Shown: piece after piece, positions 1 through 6,840 of the stretch
Numbering within the stretch: the stretch's first letter is position 1
How the letters are laid out: each line of letters starts with the position of its first letter
Assembly (NCBI GenBank): GCA_910585825.1
Contig: CAJUEY010000053.1
Coordinates: 1-15,562, forward strand
Direction of reading: 5' to 3'
Source: an uncultured Lachnospiraceae bacterium
Lineage (GTDB): Bacteria; Bacillota; Clostridia; Lachnospirales; Lachnospiraceae
Length of the DNA: 15,562 nt
Made by a program: the position numbers and the translations under genes
The notes under the pieces: model-generated
The model's input: only the letters and a program-made list of their open reading frames with translations
What the model was told of the DNA's origin: nothing
Databases searched by the model: none

Positions 1-255
1 CAGGTTTTGTGCGACCTGCGAGTACTTTTTGGATTATTCAGTTGTCAAACTCCCGAGCAGAAGAAGATCAAAGGACTGCCGAAGTCTCTGGGGGAGGCAT
101 TGGATGCATTAGAGGCGGACCATGACTATCTGACAAAAGGGAACGTATTCCCGCAGAGGTTGATTGACGTATGGATTGACCGGAAGAGGAAAGAATTAAA
201 ACAGCTGGAACAGATTCCCAATCCGGCGGAGTTTAAGATGTATTTTGATTTATAA
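1..255 (+). CDS. glnA: Type I glutamine synthetase, C-terminal fragment (5' end missing)
   Basis: This reading frame is open from the left edge and stops at 253-255. From about nt 52 the translation matches the extreme C-terminus of type I glutamine synthetase: Pro-Glu-Gln-Lys-Lys, then LPKSLGEALDALEADHDYL, VFPQRLIDVWI and the terminal NPAEFKMYFDL, which corresponds to the family ending HPxEFxLYF. Glutamine synthetase makes glutamine from glutamate, ammonia and ATP in the cytoplasm. None of the catalytic barrel is present, only about the last 68 residues of a protein of roughly 440-470. The first ~50 nt do not read as glutamine synthetase in any frame, so the gene is either cut by the window edge with a foreign junction, or it is a real truncated remnant. 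The best start-like codon is TTG at 7, but no ribosome binding site can be seen. The family call is firm; whether the gene is intact is unknown. Confidence 0.72.
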   Translation, partial: QVLCDLRVLFGLFSCQTPEQKKIKGLPKSLGEALDALEADHDYLTKGNVFPQRLIDVWIDRKRKELKQLEQIPNPAEFKMYFDL

Positions 256-301
256 GAAATTTTTGGTTTCTTGTGAAAAAGAGAAGAATATGATATGATA
301 G

Positions 302-343
302 AAAACCGTAGAGAGCCTGTCTGTCAGGTTCCTGCGGTTTTTC
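302..343 (+). terminator. Intrinsic terminator after glnA
   Basis: A long hairpin starts 46 nt after the glnA stop. The outer stem is AAAACCG (302-308) with CGGTTTT (335-341), continued inward by short pairs and then GAGCCTG (313-319) with CAGGTTC (325-331), around a 5-nt loop. A T-run follows. This is a typical Rho-independent terminator and separates glnA from tgt. The A-rich left arm pairs with the T-run, so some reverse-direction activity is possible. Confidence 0.8.
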
Positions 344-485
344 TGTGAAAGATTGGGCAGTTTATGGATATTCCAAAGCCCAAACGTTTCCCCAAAAATC
401 GCAAAGAGCGATTCCTGTCAAAGGAAGAAAGGCAACATGATAAATAAAGTGGAAAAATCCATAAAATTTTAAATGAGGGAGTAAT

Positions 486-1634
486 ATGGCAGTATATAAG
501 TTATTAAACAAAGACGGCAATGCGAAACGCGCTGAATTCCAGACCGTTCATGGCATCATACAGACGCCTGTTTTTATGAATGTGGGAACTGCGGCCGCCA
601 TCAAAGGAGCCGTATCCACAGAAGATTTAGAGCAGATTAAAACCCAGGTGGAGCTATCCAATACCTATCATCTGCATGTGCGGCCGGGAGATGAATTGAT
701 TCATGATCTGGGAGGGCTGCATAAATTTATGGTATGGGATAAGCCGATTCTTACTGATTCCGGTGGATTTCAGGTGTTTTCACTGGCCAAATTAAGAAAG
801 ATCAAAGAAGAGGGCGTTCATTTTCATTCTCATGTGGACGGCAGGAAGATTTTTATGGGGCCGGAGGAGAGTATGCGGATTCAATCCAATCTCGCCTCCA
901 CCATTGCAATGGCTTTTGACGAATGTCCCAGCAGCGTAGCCGACCGTAAATACGTGCAGAATTCTGTAGACCGCACTGCAAGATGGCTTGGGCGTTGTAA
1001 GGCGGAGATGGACCGGCTCAATTCTTTGGAGCGCACGATCAATAAAGAACAGCTTTTGTTCGGCATCAACCAGGGCGCGATTTATGAAGATATCCGTATT
1101 GATCATGCTAAGAGAATTTCAGAACTGGATTTGGACGGATATGCGATTGGCGGGCTCGCCGTTGGAGAAAGCCATGAGGAAATGTATCGGATTTTGGACG
1201 TTACCGTACCGAATCTGCCGGAGGAGAAACCGACGTATCTTATGGGAGTCGGCACGCCGGCAAATATTTTAGAGGCAGTGGAACGGGGCGTGGATTTTTT
1301 CGACTGCGTCTATCCCACCCGAAACGGCCGTCACGGACATGTATATACCAATCAGGGTAAATTGAACTTATTTAACCAGAAATATGAAAAAGATACAAGG
1401 CCGATTGAAGAGGGCTGTCAATGTCCGGCCTGCCGCAGATACAGCAGAGCTTATATAAGACATCTTTTGAAAGCAAAGGAAATGTTAGGCATGCGTCTCT
1501 GTGTGCTGCATAATCTTTACTTTTATAATACCATGATGGAAGAAATCAGAGACGCCATTGAAAAAGGCCGGTATCAAAGCTATAAAGAGGAAAAACTGTA
1601 TGGAATGAAACAGATGAAGGATTCCCATGTATAA
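486..1634 (+). CDS. tgt: Queuine tRNA-guanine transglycosylase
   Basis: The 382-residue protein is a full-length bacterial tRNA-guanine transglycosylase, which swaps guanine 34 in the anticodon of GUN-type tRNAs (Asp, Asn, His, Tyr) for preQ1 during queuosine synthesis. Visible signatures are the DSGGFQVFSL motif with Asp91, the FDCVYPTR motif with the likely nucleophile Asp273, and a zinc site formed by Cys311, Cys313, Cys316 and His342, with the same C-x-C-x2-C-x25-H spacing as the family. The start at 486 is set by GAGGG at 475-479. The usual partner queA is not upstream; glnA and a terminator are there instead, so tgt must have a promoter within 345-475, where only weak -10/-35 matches can be seen. 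yajC follows 136 nt downstream, as in many bacteria. Confidence 0.97.
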   Translation: MAVYKLLNKDGNAKRAEFQTVHGIIQTPVFMNVGTAAAIKGAVSTEDLEQIKTQVELSNTYHLHVRPGDELIHDLGGLHKFMVWDKPILTDSGGFQVFSLAKLRKIKEEGVHFHSHVDGRKIFMGPEESMRIQSNLASTIAMAFDECPSSVADRKYVQNSVDRTARWLGRCKAEMDRLNSLERTINKEQLLFGINQGAIYEDIRIDHAKRISELDLDGYAIGGLAVGESHEEMYRILDVTVPNLPEEKPTYLMGVGTPANILEAVERGVDFFDCVYPTRNGRHGHVYTNQGKLNLFNQKYEKDTRPIEEGCQCPACRRYSRAYIRHLLKAKEMLGMRLCVLHNLYFYNTMMEEIRDAIEKGRYQSYKEEKLYGMKQMKDSHV

Positions 1635-1660
1635 AATTTTGATGAAATGTTTAAACCCTC

Positions 1661-1689
1661 TTGCTGTTTATACAAGATTTGTGTACAAT
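1661..1689 (+). promoter_or_regulatory. Candidate sigma-A promoter for yajC
   Basis: TTGCTG at 1661-1666 and TACAAT at 1684-1689 are separated by exactly 17 nt, a good match to the housekeeping consensus. The site lies in the 136-nt gap between tgt and yajC, about 80 nt ahead of the yajC start, and no terminator is seen in that gap. yajC can therefore be read from its own promoter and also by readthrough from tgt. Based on sequence match only. Confidence 0.42.
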
Positions 1690-1770
1690 GGTTTAGGTAA
1701 ATTATTAGAAGGAAATACCGAAAGGTATGCCGATATGTCCTGAAAAACAGGATCAGAAGGAGGAAAAGAG

Positions 1771-2073
1771 ATGTCAATTTTATTAAATCAAGGAGCAGTC
1801 AGTTCCGCGCCGATGCTGATTTCGTTGGCTGTTTTATTTATCTTCATGTATTTTTTCATGATTCGTCCACAGCAGAAAGAGGCCAAATCGAAGGGCGCTA
1901 TGCTTGCCGCGTTGGCAGTAGGGGATACAGTTTTGACCACAAGTGGTTTTTATGGTATTGTGATCGATATTGAGGAAACCACCGTTATTGTAGAGTTTGG
2001 CAGTAATAAAAACTGCCGTATTCCAATGCAGAAGGATGCAATTGCTGCAGTAGAGAAACCTGATGCAGAATAA
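1771..2073 (+). CDS. yajC: Preprotein translocase accessory subunit YajC
   Basis: A 100-residue membrane protein with the standard YajC build: a short outside N-terminus, one hydrophobic helix at about residues 13-32 (LISLAVLFIFMYFFMIRP), the conserved RPQQKEAK segment just after it, and a small cytoplasmic domain containing GDTVLTTSGFYGIV. YajC associates with SecD/SecF at the SecYEG channel and is not essential for export. The start is well supported by AGAAGGAGG at 1755-1763, 7 nt before ATG. tgt-yajC is a classic neighbour pair, but secD/secF, which often follow, are absent; a terminator and leuB come next. Confidence 0.95.
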   Translation: MSILLNQGAVSSAPMLISLAVLFIFMYFFMIRPQQKEAKSKGAMLAALAVGDTVLTTSGFYGIVIDIEETTVIVEFGSNKNCRIPMQKDAIAAVEKPDAE

Positions 2074-2092
2074 AAGACCGGAATGAAAAGTG

Positions 2093-2121
2093 GGAAACGT
2101 GTCATGGCGTTTCCTGTTTTT
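2093..2121 (+). terminator. Intrinsic terminator after yajC
   Basis: The stem GGAAACG (2093-2099) pairs with CGTTTCC (2108-2114) around an 8-nt loop and is followed at once by TGTTTTT. It lies 20 nt after the yajC stop and separates the tgt-yajC unit from leuB-ilvD-ilvB. Confidence 0.8.
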
Positions 2122-2132
2122 AAAATTTTAAA

Positions 2133-2231
2133 GGAATGCCTTTGGCATCCCTCTATGCGCTGAGAAACAAGCGCAATATATATGGAAATACCCTTCGGGT
2201 ATCCCTTTATGCGCTGAAAAGATGCGCAAAA
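2133..2231 (+). repeat. Two-copy intergenic repeat, each copy with two small hairpins
   Basis: Two imperfect direct copies begin at 2133 and 2184, about 51 nt apart. Each starts GGAA, contains a first hairpin (ATGCC/GGCAT at 2136-2148 in copy 1; ATACCC/GGGTAT at 2188-2202 in copy 2), then a shared CCCTYTATGCGCTGA block whose TGCGC pairs with a downstream GCGCA (2156-2160 with 2171-2175; 2210-2214 with 2224-2228). Bases in the first stem differ between copies but pairing is kept, which suggests the folded form matters. The repeat fills the gap between the yajC terminator and leuB. It could be leader RNA for the leu/ilv operon or a copy of a dispersed genomic repeat. No leucine-rich leader peptide and no T-box core are seen here. 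Confidence 0.6.
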
Positions 2232-2252
2232 TAGAAGAAAGGAAGAGATGCT

Positions 2253-3356
2253 ATGAGTTATCGTATAGGCGTTATTTCCGGTGACGGGATCGGTCCGGAA
2301 ATTATAGCGGAGGCCAGAAAAGTGTTAGACTGTATCGGTGCAAAATACGGTCATGAATTTGTATATGAAGAGATTTTAATGGGAGGCTGTTCCATAGATG
2401 CAGTGGGAGTTCCCCTGACCGATGAGGCAATTGCGCAGGCGAAGGCGAGCGATGCCGTTTTAATGGGGTCCATTGGAGGCAATACGGCCACATCTCCCTG
2501 GTATCAGCTGGAGCCGAATTTAAGGCCGGAGGCAGGGCTTTTAAAATTGAGAAAGTCGCTGAACCTGTTTGCGAATTTGAGGCCCGCATACCTCTATGAA
2601 GAGTTAAAAGCAGCCTGTCCTTTGAGGGAGGATATCATTGGTGACGGCTTTGACATGATGATTATGAGAGAACTTACCGGCGGACTTTATTTCGGAGAGC
2701 GCAGGACAGAAGTAAAAGACGGAATCATGACAGCTACGGATACGCTTACATATAACGAAAATGAAATCAGAAGAATCGCAAAACGCAGTTTTGACATCGC
2801 TATGAAACGCCGCAAAAAGGTAACCAGCGTAGACAAGGCAAATGTGCTGGATTCTTCCAGGCTCTGGAGAAAAATTGTGGAAGAAGTGGCTGCGGAATAT
2901 CCGGAGGTTTCCTATGAGCATATGCTGGTAGATAATTGCGCGATGCAGCTGGTGAAAGATCCAAAACAGTTTGACGTTATTTTAACGGAAAATATGTTTG
3001 GGGATATTTTATCGGATGAGGCAAGCATGGTAACCGGTTCTATCGGAATGCTCTCTTCCGCAAGCTTAAATGACACCAAATTCGGGCTGTATGAGCCAAG
3101 CGGCGGTTCCGCGCCGGATATTGCGGGAAAAGGAATTGCCAATCCCATTGCGACGATTTTAAGCGCGGCGATGATGCTGCGATATTCCTTTGATCTAGAC
3201 CGGGAGGCGGACGCGATTGAAAATGCGGTGAAACAGGCATTAAAGGACGGTTACCGTACGATTGACATTATGCCTCAGTCGGAAGAGAAACGGTCTTCTG
3301 TGAAACAGGTAGGGACAAAAGAAATGGGAGATCTGATCGCAGGCTACTGCGCATAG
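2253..3356 (+). CDS. leuB: 3-isopropylmalate dehydrogenase
   Basis: The 367-residue protein has the normal length for LeuB, which oxidises and decarboxylates 3-isopropylmalate with NAD to 2-ketoisocaproate in leucine synthesis. Diagnostic stretches are ISGDGIGPEI at the N-terminus, LRKSLNLFANLRP (isopropylmalate dehydrogenase rather than isocitrate dehydrogenase), MRELTGGLYFGERR, VDKANVLDSS with catalytic Lys195, and metal-binding Asp227, Asp251 and Asp255 in the DNCAMQL and FGDILSDE segments. The NAD-binding GGSAPDIAGKGIANP loop is present. GGAAGAG at 2241-2247 lies 5 nt before ATG 2253. It is the first gene of a leuB-ilvD-ilvB cluster (44-nt gap to ilvD). leuA and leuCD are not adjacent, so the pathway must be completed elsewhere. 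Confidence 0.97.
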   Translation: MSYRIGVISGDGIGPEIIAEARKVLDCIGAKYGHEFVYEEILMGGCSIDAVGVPLTDEAIAQAKASDAVLMGSIGGNTATSPWYQLEPNLRPEAGLLKLRKSLNLFANLRPAYLYEELKAACPLREDIIGDGFDMMIMRELTGGLYFGERRTEVKDGIMTATDTLTYNENEIRRIAKRSFDIAMKRRKKVTSVDKANVLDSSRLWRKIVEEVAAEYPEVSYEHMLVDNCAMQLVKDPKQFDVILTENMFGDILSDEASMVTGSIGMLSSASLNDTKFGLYEPSGGSAPDIAGKGIANPIATILSAAMMLRYSFDLDREADAIENAVKQALKDGYRTIDIMPQSEEKRSSVKQVGTKEMGDLIAGYCA

Positions 3357-3400
3357 CCTGGCGGTGAACACATAGAACATACAGGAAAGGATCTGAAAAT

Positions 3401-5059
3401 ATGAAGAGTGATCATGTAAAAGAAGGGATGCAGCAGGCTCCCCATAGAAGTTTATTTAACGCATTGGGATTTACGGAAGAGGAAATGAAAAAACCAATGG
3501 TTGGAATTGTAAGTTCTTACAATGAAATTGTTCCGGGACATATGAATCTGGATAAGATTGTCAATGCCGTGAAATTAGGCGTTGCAGAGGCGGGAGGCGT
3601 TCCGGTGGTATTTCCGGCGATTGCAGTCTGCGACGGAATCGCCATGGGACATATCGGTATGAAATATTCTCTTGTCACAAGGGATTTGATTGCGGATTCC
3701 ACCGAATGCATGGCTCTTGCGCATCAGTTTGACGCTCTTGTCATGGTGCCCAACTGTGATAAAAACGTACCCGGTCTTTTGATGGCTGCGGCAAGGATCA
3801 ATGTGCCGACGGTATTTGTTTCCGGCGGCCCTATGCTTGCAGGACGGGTAAAAGGGAAAAAGACAAGTTTATCTTCCATGTTTGAGGCAGTCGGTTCTTA
3901 TGCGGCAGGGACTATGACGGAAGAAGACGTCAGAGAATATGAAGCGAAAGCATGTCCTACCTGCGGCTCCTGTTCCGGCATGTACACGGCCAATTCCATG
4001 AACTGTCTGACAGAGGCGCTGGGCATGGGCCTGCGGGGCAACGGTACGATTCCCGCAGTTTACTCTGAGCGGATCAAGCTTGCAAAGCATGCGGGCATGG
4101 CCGTTATGGAGATGTACCGCAAGAATATCCGTCCAAGGGATATTATGACAAAAGACGCCGTTTTGAATGCACTGACGGTAGACATGGCGCTCGGCTGTTC
4201 CACGAACAGCATGCTGCATCTTCCGGCAATCGCCCATGAGATCGGTTTTGATTTTGACATAAAATTTGCAAATCCCATCAGTGAAAAAACGCCGAATCTC
4301 TGCCATCTGGCGCCTGCAGGACCGACTTACATGGAAGATTTAAATGAGGCGGGCGGCGTTTATGCCGTTATGAAGGAGCTTGCGGATGCCGGTCTTTTAA
4401 ATCTGGATTGTATGACAGTGACAGGCAGTACCGTGGGAGAAAATATCAAAGATGCCGTTAATCTGAATCCGGAGGTGATCAGGCCTCTGGACAATCCATA
4501 TACGAAAACCGGAGGTCTTGCAGTGTTAAGCGGAAATCTTGCGCCGGACGGAAGTGTTGTGAAACGTTCCGCCGTTGCACCGGAAATGCTTGTGCATGAA
4601 GGGCCGGCAAGAGTGTTTGAATGTGAAGAAGACGCCATTGCGGCCATTAAAGGCGGCAAAATTGTGGCGGGGGATGTGGTAGTAATACGTTATGAAGGGC
4701 CAAAGGGAGGCCCCGGAATGCGTGAAATGTTAAATCCGACTTCCGCCATTGCAGGTATGGGCCTTGGCTCTTCCGTCGCATTGATTACTGACGGACGGTT
4801 TTCCGGTGCGAGCCGCGGCGCGTCCATCGGCCATGTTTCACCGGAGGCGGCAGTGGGAGGACCGATTGCCCTGATCCGGGAGGGGGATCTGATTAAGATC
4901 AACATTCCGGAAATGAAACTGGATGTGGATTTGAGCGAGGAAGAGCTTGCCGCCAGAAAAGCAAAGTGGCAGCCAAAGGAACAAAAGTTAAGCGGATATT
5001 TGGAAAGATATGTCACTATGGTGACCTCCGGAAACAGGGGAGCCATCCTGGAGAAATAA
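3401..5059 (+). CDS. ilvD: Dihydroxyacid dehydratase
   Basis: The 552-residue protein is full-length IlvD, which dehydrates 2,3-dihydroxyisovalerate and its methylvalerate homologue to the 2-keto acid precursors of valine/leucine and isoleucine. Iron-sulfur ligands are evident as Cys119 (NCDKNVPG) and Cys191 in CPTCGSCSGMYTANSMN (Cys185, Cys188, Cys191). The C-terminal signatures YEGPKGGPGM and DGRFSGASRG are intact. The early motif reads NEIVPGH with no cysteine, as in E. coli IlvD (VPGH), rather than the PCN form of the stable [2Fe-2S] class; an oxygen-sensitive [4Fe-4S] cluster is therefore inferred. AGGAAAGG lies ahead of the ATG. ilvB follows after 27 nt, so the two are almost surely co-transcribed. 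Confidence 0.97.
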   Translation: MKSDHVKEGMQQAPHRSLFNALGFTEEEMKKPMVGIVSSYNEIVPGHMNLDKIVNAVKLGVAEAGGVPVVFPAIAVCDGIAMGHIGMKYSLVTRDLIADSTECMALAHQFDALVMVPNCDKNVPGLLMAAARINVPTVFVSGGPMLAGRVKGKKTSLSSMFEAVGSYAAGTMTEEDVREYEAKACPTCGSCSGMYTANSMNCLTEALGMGLRGNGTIPAVYSERIKLAKHAGMAVMEMYRKNIRPRDIMTKDAVLNALTVDMALGCSTNSMLHLPAIAHEIGFDFDIKFANPISEKTPNLCHLAPAGPTYMEDLNEAGGVYAVMKELADAGLLNLDCMTVTGSTVGENIKDAVNLNPEVIRPLDNPYTKTGGLAVLSGNLAPDGSVVKRSAVAPEMLVHEGPARVFECEEDAIAAIKGGKIVAGDVVVIRYEGPKGGPGMREMLNPTSAIAGMGLGSSVALITDGRFSGASRGASIGHVSPEAAVGGPIALIREGDLIKINIPEMKLDVDLSEEELAARKAKWQPKEQKLSGYLERYVTMVTSGNRGAILEK

Positions 5060-5086
5060 TAACACAGACAGAAAGAAGGGTTTTTC

Positions 5087-6772
5087 ATGCAGTTGACAGG
5101 CGCGCAGATTATCATAGAATGCTTAAAGGAACAGAAGGTGGATACCATATTCGGTTATCCCGGAGGAGCGATTTTAAATGTATATGATGAGCTGTATAAG
5201 CATAGAGATGAAATCAGGCATATTTTAACCTCCCATGAGCAGGGGGCAAGCCATGCGGCGGACGGATATTCCAGAAGTACAGGAAAAGTAGGCGTCTGTA
5301 TGGCCACCAGCGGACCTGGAGCCACCAATCTTGTGACAGGGATTGCGACGGCTTATATGGATTCGGTTCCGTTAGTTGCCATTACCTGTAATGTAGGCGT
5401 TCCCCTTTTGGGAAAGGACAGCTTTCAGGAGGTTGATATTGCAGGAATCACAACGCCGATTACCAAACACAATTTTATCGTAAAAGATGTGGAAAAGCTG
5501 GCGGATACCATACGCAGGGCATTTCAGATTGCCGCAAAAGGACGGCCCGGCCCGGTGCTTGTGGATATTCCAAAAGATGTGACGGCTGCCAAATGCGAAT
5601 ATGTGAAAGAAGAACCGAAACAGCAGAAACGTTATACGGATCAGATTACAGAAGAAGATTTGGAAACAGCGGTACGGATGATTGCAAAATCCAAAAAGCC
5701 TTATGTATTTGCAGGCGGCGGCGCAGTGATCTCCGGAGCGAGCAGCGAATTAAAAGAATTTGTGGAAAAAATACAGGCCCCTGTCTGTGATACGCTGATG
5801 GGAAAAGGAGCATTTGACGGTACAGATGCAAAATATACGGGAATGCTTGGCATGCACGGAACAAAGACGTCTAACTACGGCGTCAGTGAATGTGATCTTC
5901 TGATTGCAGTCGGCGTGCGGTTTTCGGACCGCGTGATCGGCAATGCCGCCAAATTTGCGCGCCATGCGAAGATTTTACAGATTGATATCGATCCGGCGGA
6001 GATCAATAAAAATATCATGGTGGACGCCAGCGTGATCGGAGACATAAAGGAAGTTCTGATCCGTTTAAACAGTCGCATCAAACCAATGGAACATGATGCG
6101 TGGCTTTCACATATAAATGAATATACGAAGAAATATCCTCTGGTTTACCGTGAGGAAGGACTGAGCGGGCCTTATATGATGAAGACGGTTTACAACATGA
6201 CAAAGGGGAACGCGATTGTTGTAACGGAAGTGGGGCAGCATCAGATGTGGGCGGCGCAGTTTTATAAATATGCAAAGCCCCGGACGCTGATTACCTCCGG
6301 AGGTCTTGGAACTATGGGATATGGTCTGGGAGCGGCGATTGGCGCACAGATTGCCAATCCGGACCAAACCGTTGTTAATATTGCTGGCGATGGCTGTTTC
6401 CGCATGAACATGAATGAGATTGCCACAGCAGTGCGCCAGAAACTGCCGTTAATAGAGATTATCGTGAATAACCATGTGTTGGGCATGGTGCGGCAGTGGC
6501 AGAATCTGTTTTATGAAGAACGGTATTCTGCAACCATTTTGGATGACGGCATGGATTATGTAAAACTGGCAGAGGCTATGGGAGCAGTCGGTTACCGGGC
6601 AAAGACAAGGGAAGAGTTTGAGATGGCTTTGGCGGCTGCATTAAAGTCTGATCTTCCGGCAGTGATTGACTGCGTGATAGACCAGGATGATAAGGTTTGG
6701 CCTATGGTTGCGCCGGGCGCTGCGATCAGTGACGCATTTACAGATGATGATCTGAAACATAAAAAGAATTGA
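5087..6772 (+). CDS. ilvB: Acetolactate synthase, large catalytic subunit
   Basis: The 561-residue protein is a thiamine-diphosphate enzyme that condenses pyruvate with pyruvate or 2-ketobutyrate, the first shared step of branched-chain amino acid synthesis. The three domains are in order: the pyrimidine-binding domain with catalytic Glu51 in SHEQGASHAADGY and the SGPGATN loop; a central domain at about 190-330; and the diphosphate-binding domain with GDG at 434-436, starting a GDG...NN motif that ends IIVNNHVLGMVRQWQ. These residues favour the anabolic, FAD-containing type. AGAAAGAAGG lies 7 nt before the ATG. The regulatory small subunit IlvN (ACT domain), often encoded next door, is missing here, so feedback control by valine depends on a subunit from elsewhere or is weak. 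Its stop codon overlaps a candidate promoter for serC. Confidence 0.96.
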   Translation: MQLTGAQIIIECLKEQKVDTIFGYPGGAILNVYDELYKHRDEIRHILTSHEQGASHAADGYSRSTGKVGVCMATSGPGATNLVTGIATAYMDSVPLVAITCNVGVPLLGKDSFQEVDIAGITTPITKHNFIVKDVEKLADTIRRAFQIAAKGRPGPVLVDIPKDVTAAKCEYVKEEPKQQKRYTDQITEEDLETAVRMIAKSKKPYVFAGGGAVISGASSELKEFVEKIQAPVCDTLMGKGAFDGTDAKYTGMLGMHGTKTSNYGVSECDLLIAVGVRFSDRVIGNAAKFARHAKILQIDIDPAEINKNIMVDASVIGDIKEVLIRLNSRIKPMEHDAWLSHINEYTKKYPLVYREEGLSGPYMMKTVYNMTKGNAIVVTEVGQHQMWAAQFYKYAKPRTLITSGGLGTMGYGLGAAIGAQIANPDQTVVNIAGDGCFRMNMNEIATAVRQKLPLIEIIVNNHVLGMVRQWQNLFYEERYSATILDDGMDYVKLAEAMGAVGYRAKTREEFEMALAAALKSDLPAVIDCVIDQDDKVWPMVAPGAAISDAFTDDDLKHKKN

Positions 6773-6797
6773 CAGTTATGTCGAAAACGATTACCAT
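6769..6797 (+). promoter_or_regulatory. Candidate promoter for the serC operon
   Basis: A perfect -35 box TTGACA (6769-6774) overlaps the last codon and stop of ilvB. A 17-nt spacer leads to TACCAT (6792-6797), a 4/6 match to the -10 consensus. serC starts 44 nt further on. This suggests serC-serA-DUF1015 can be transcribed separately from ilvB. No terminator is seen between ilvB and serC, so readthrough is also likely. Confidence 0.45.
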
Positions 6798-6840
6798 TAG
6801 GAAGGTGTAGAGACAAATTATATACAGGAGGATATGAAGA

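Noticed and set aside
271..299. Promoter-like TTGTGA, 17-nt spacer, TATGAT
   Set aside because: Transcription would begin inside the terminator hairpin at 302-343, so it would make almost no useful RNA; the region is simply AT-rich.
364..447. 27-codon ORF between glnA and tgt, rich in Lys/Arg
   Set aside because: No ribosome binding site and no recognisable similarity; too short to support as a gene.
2074..2252. T-box or leader-peptide attenuator for leu/ilv
   Set aside because: The T-box core and a run of Leu/Val/Ile codons were looked for and not found; the hairpins are explained by the two-copy repeat and by the yajC terminator.
4690..5148. 152-codon ORF on the minus strand over ilvD
   Set aside because: Antisense shadow of a well-supported gene, with no ribosome binding site or known motif.
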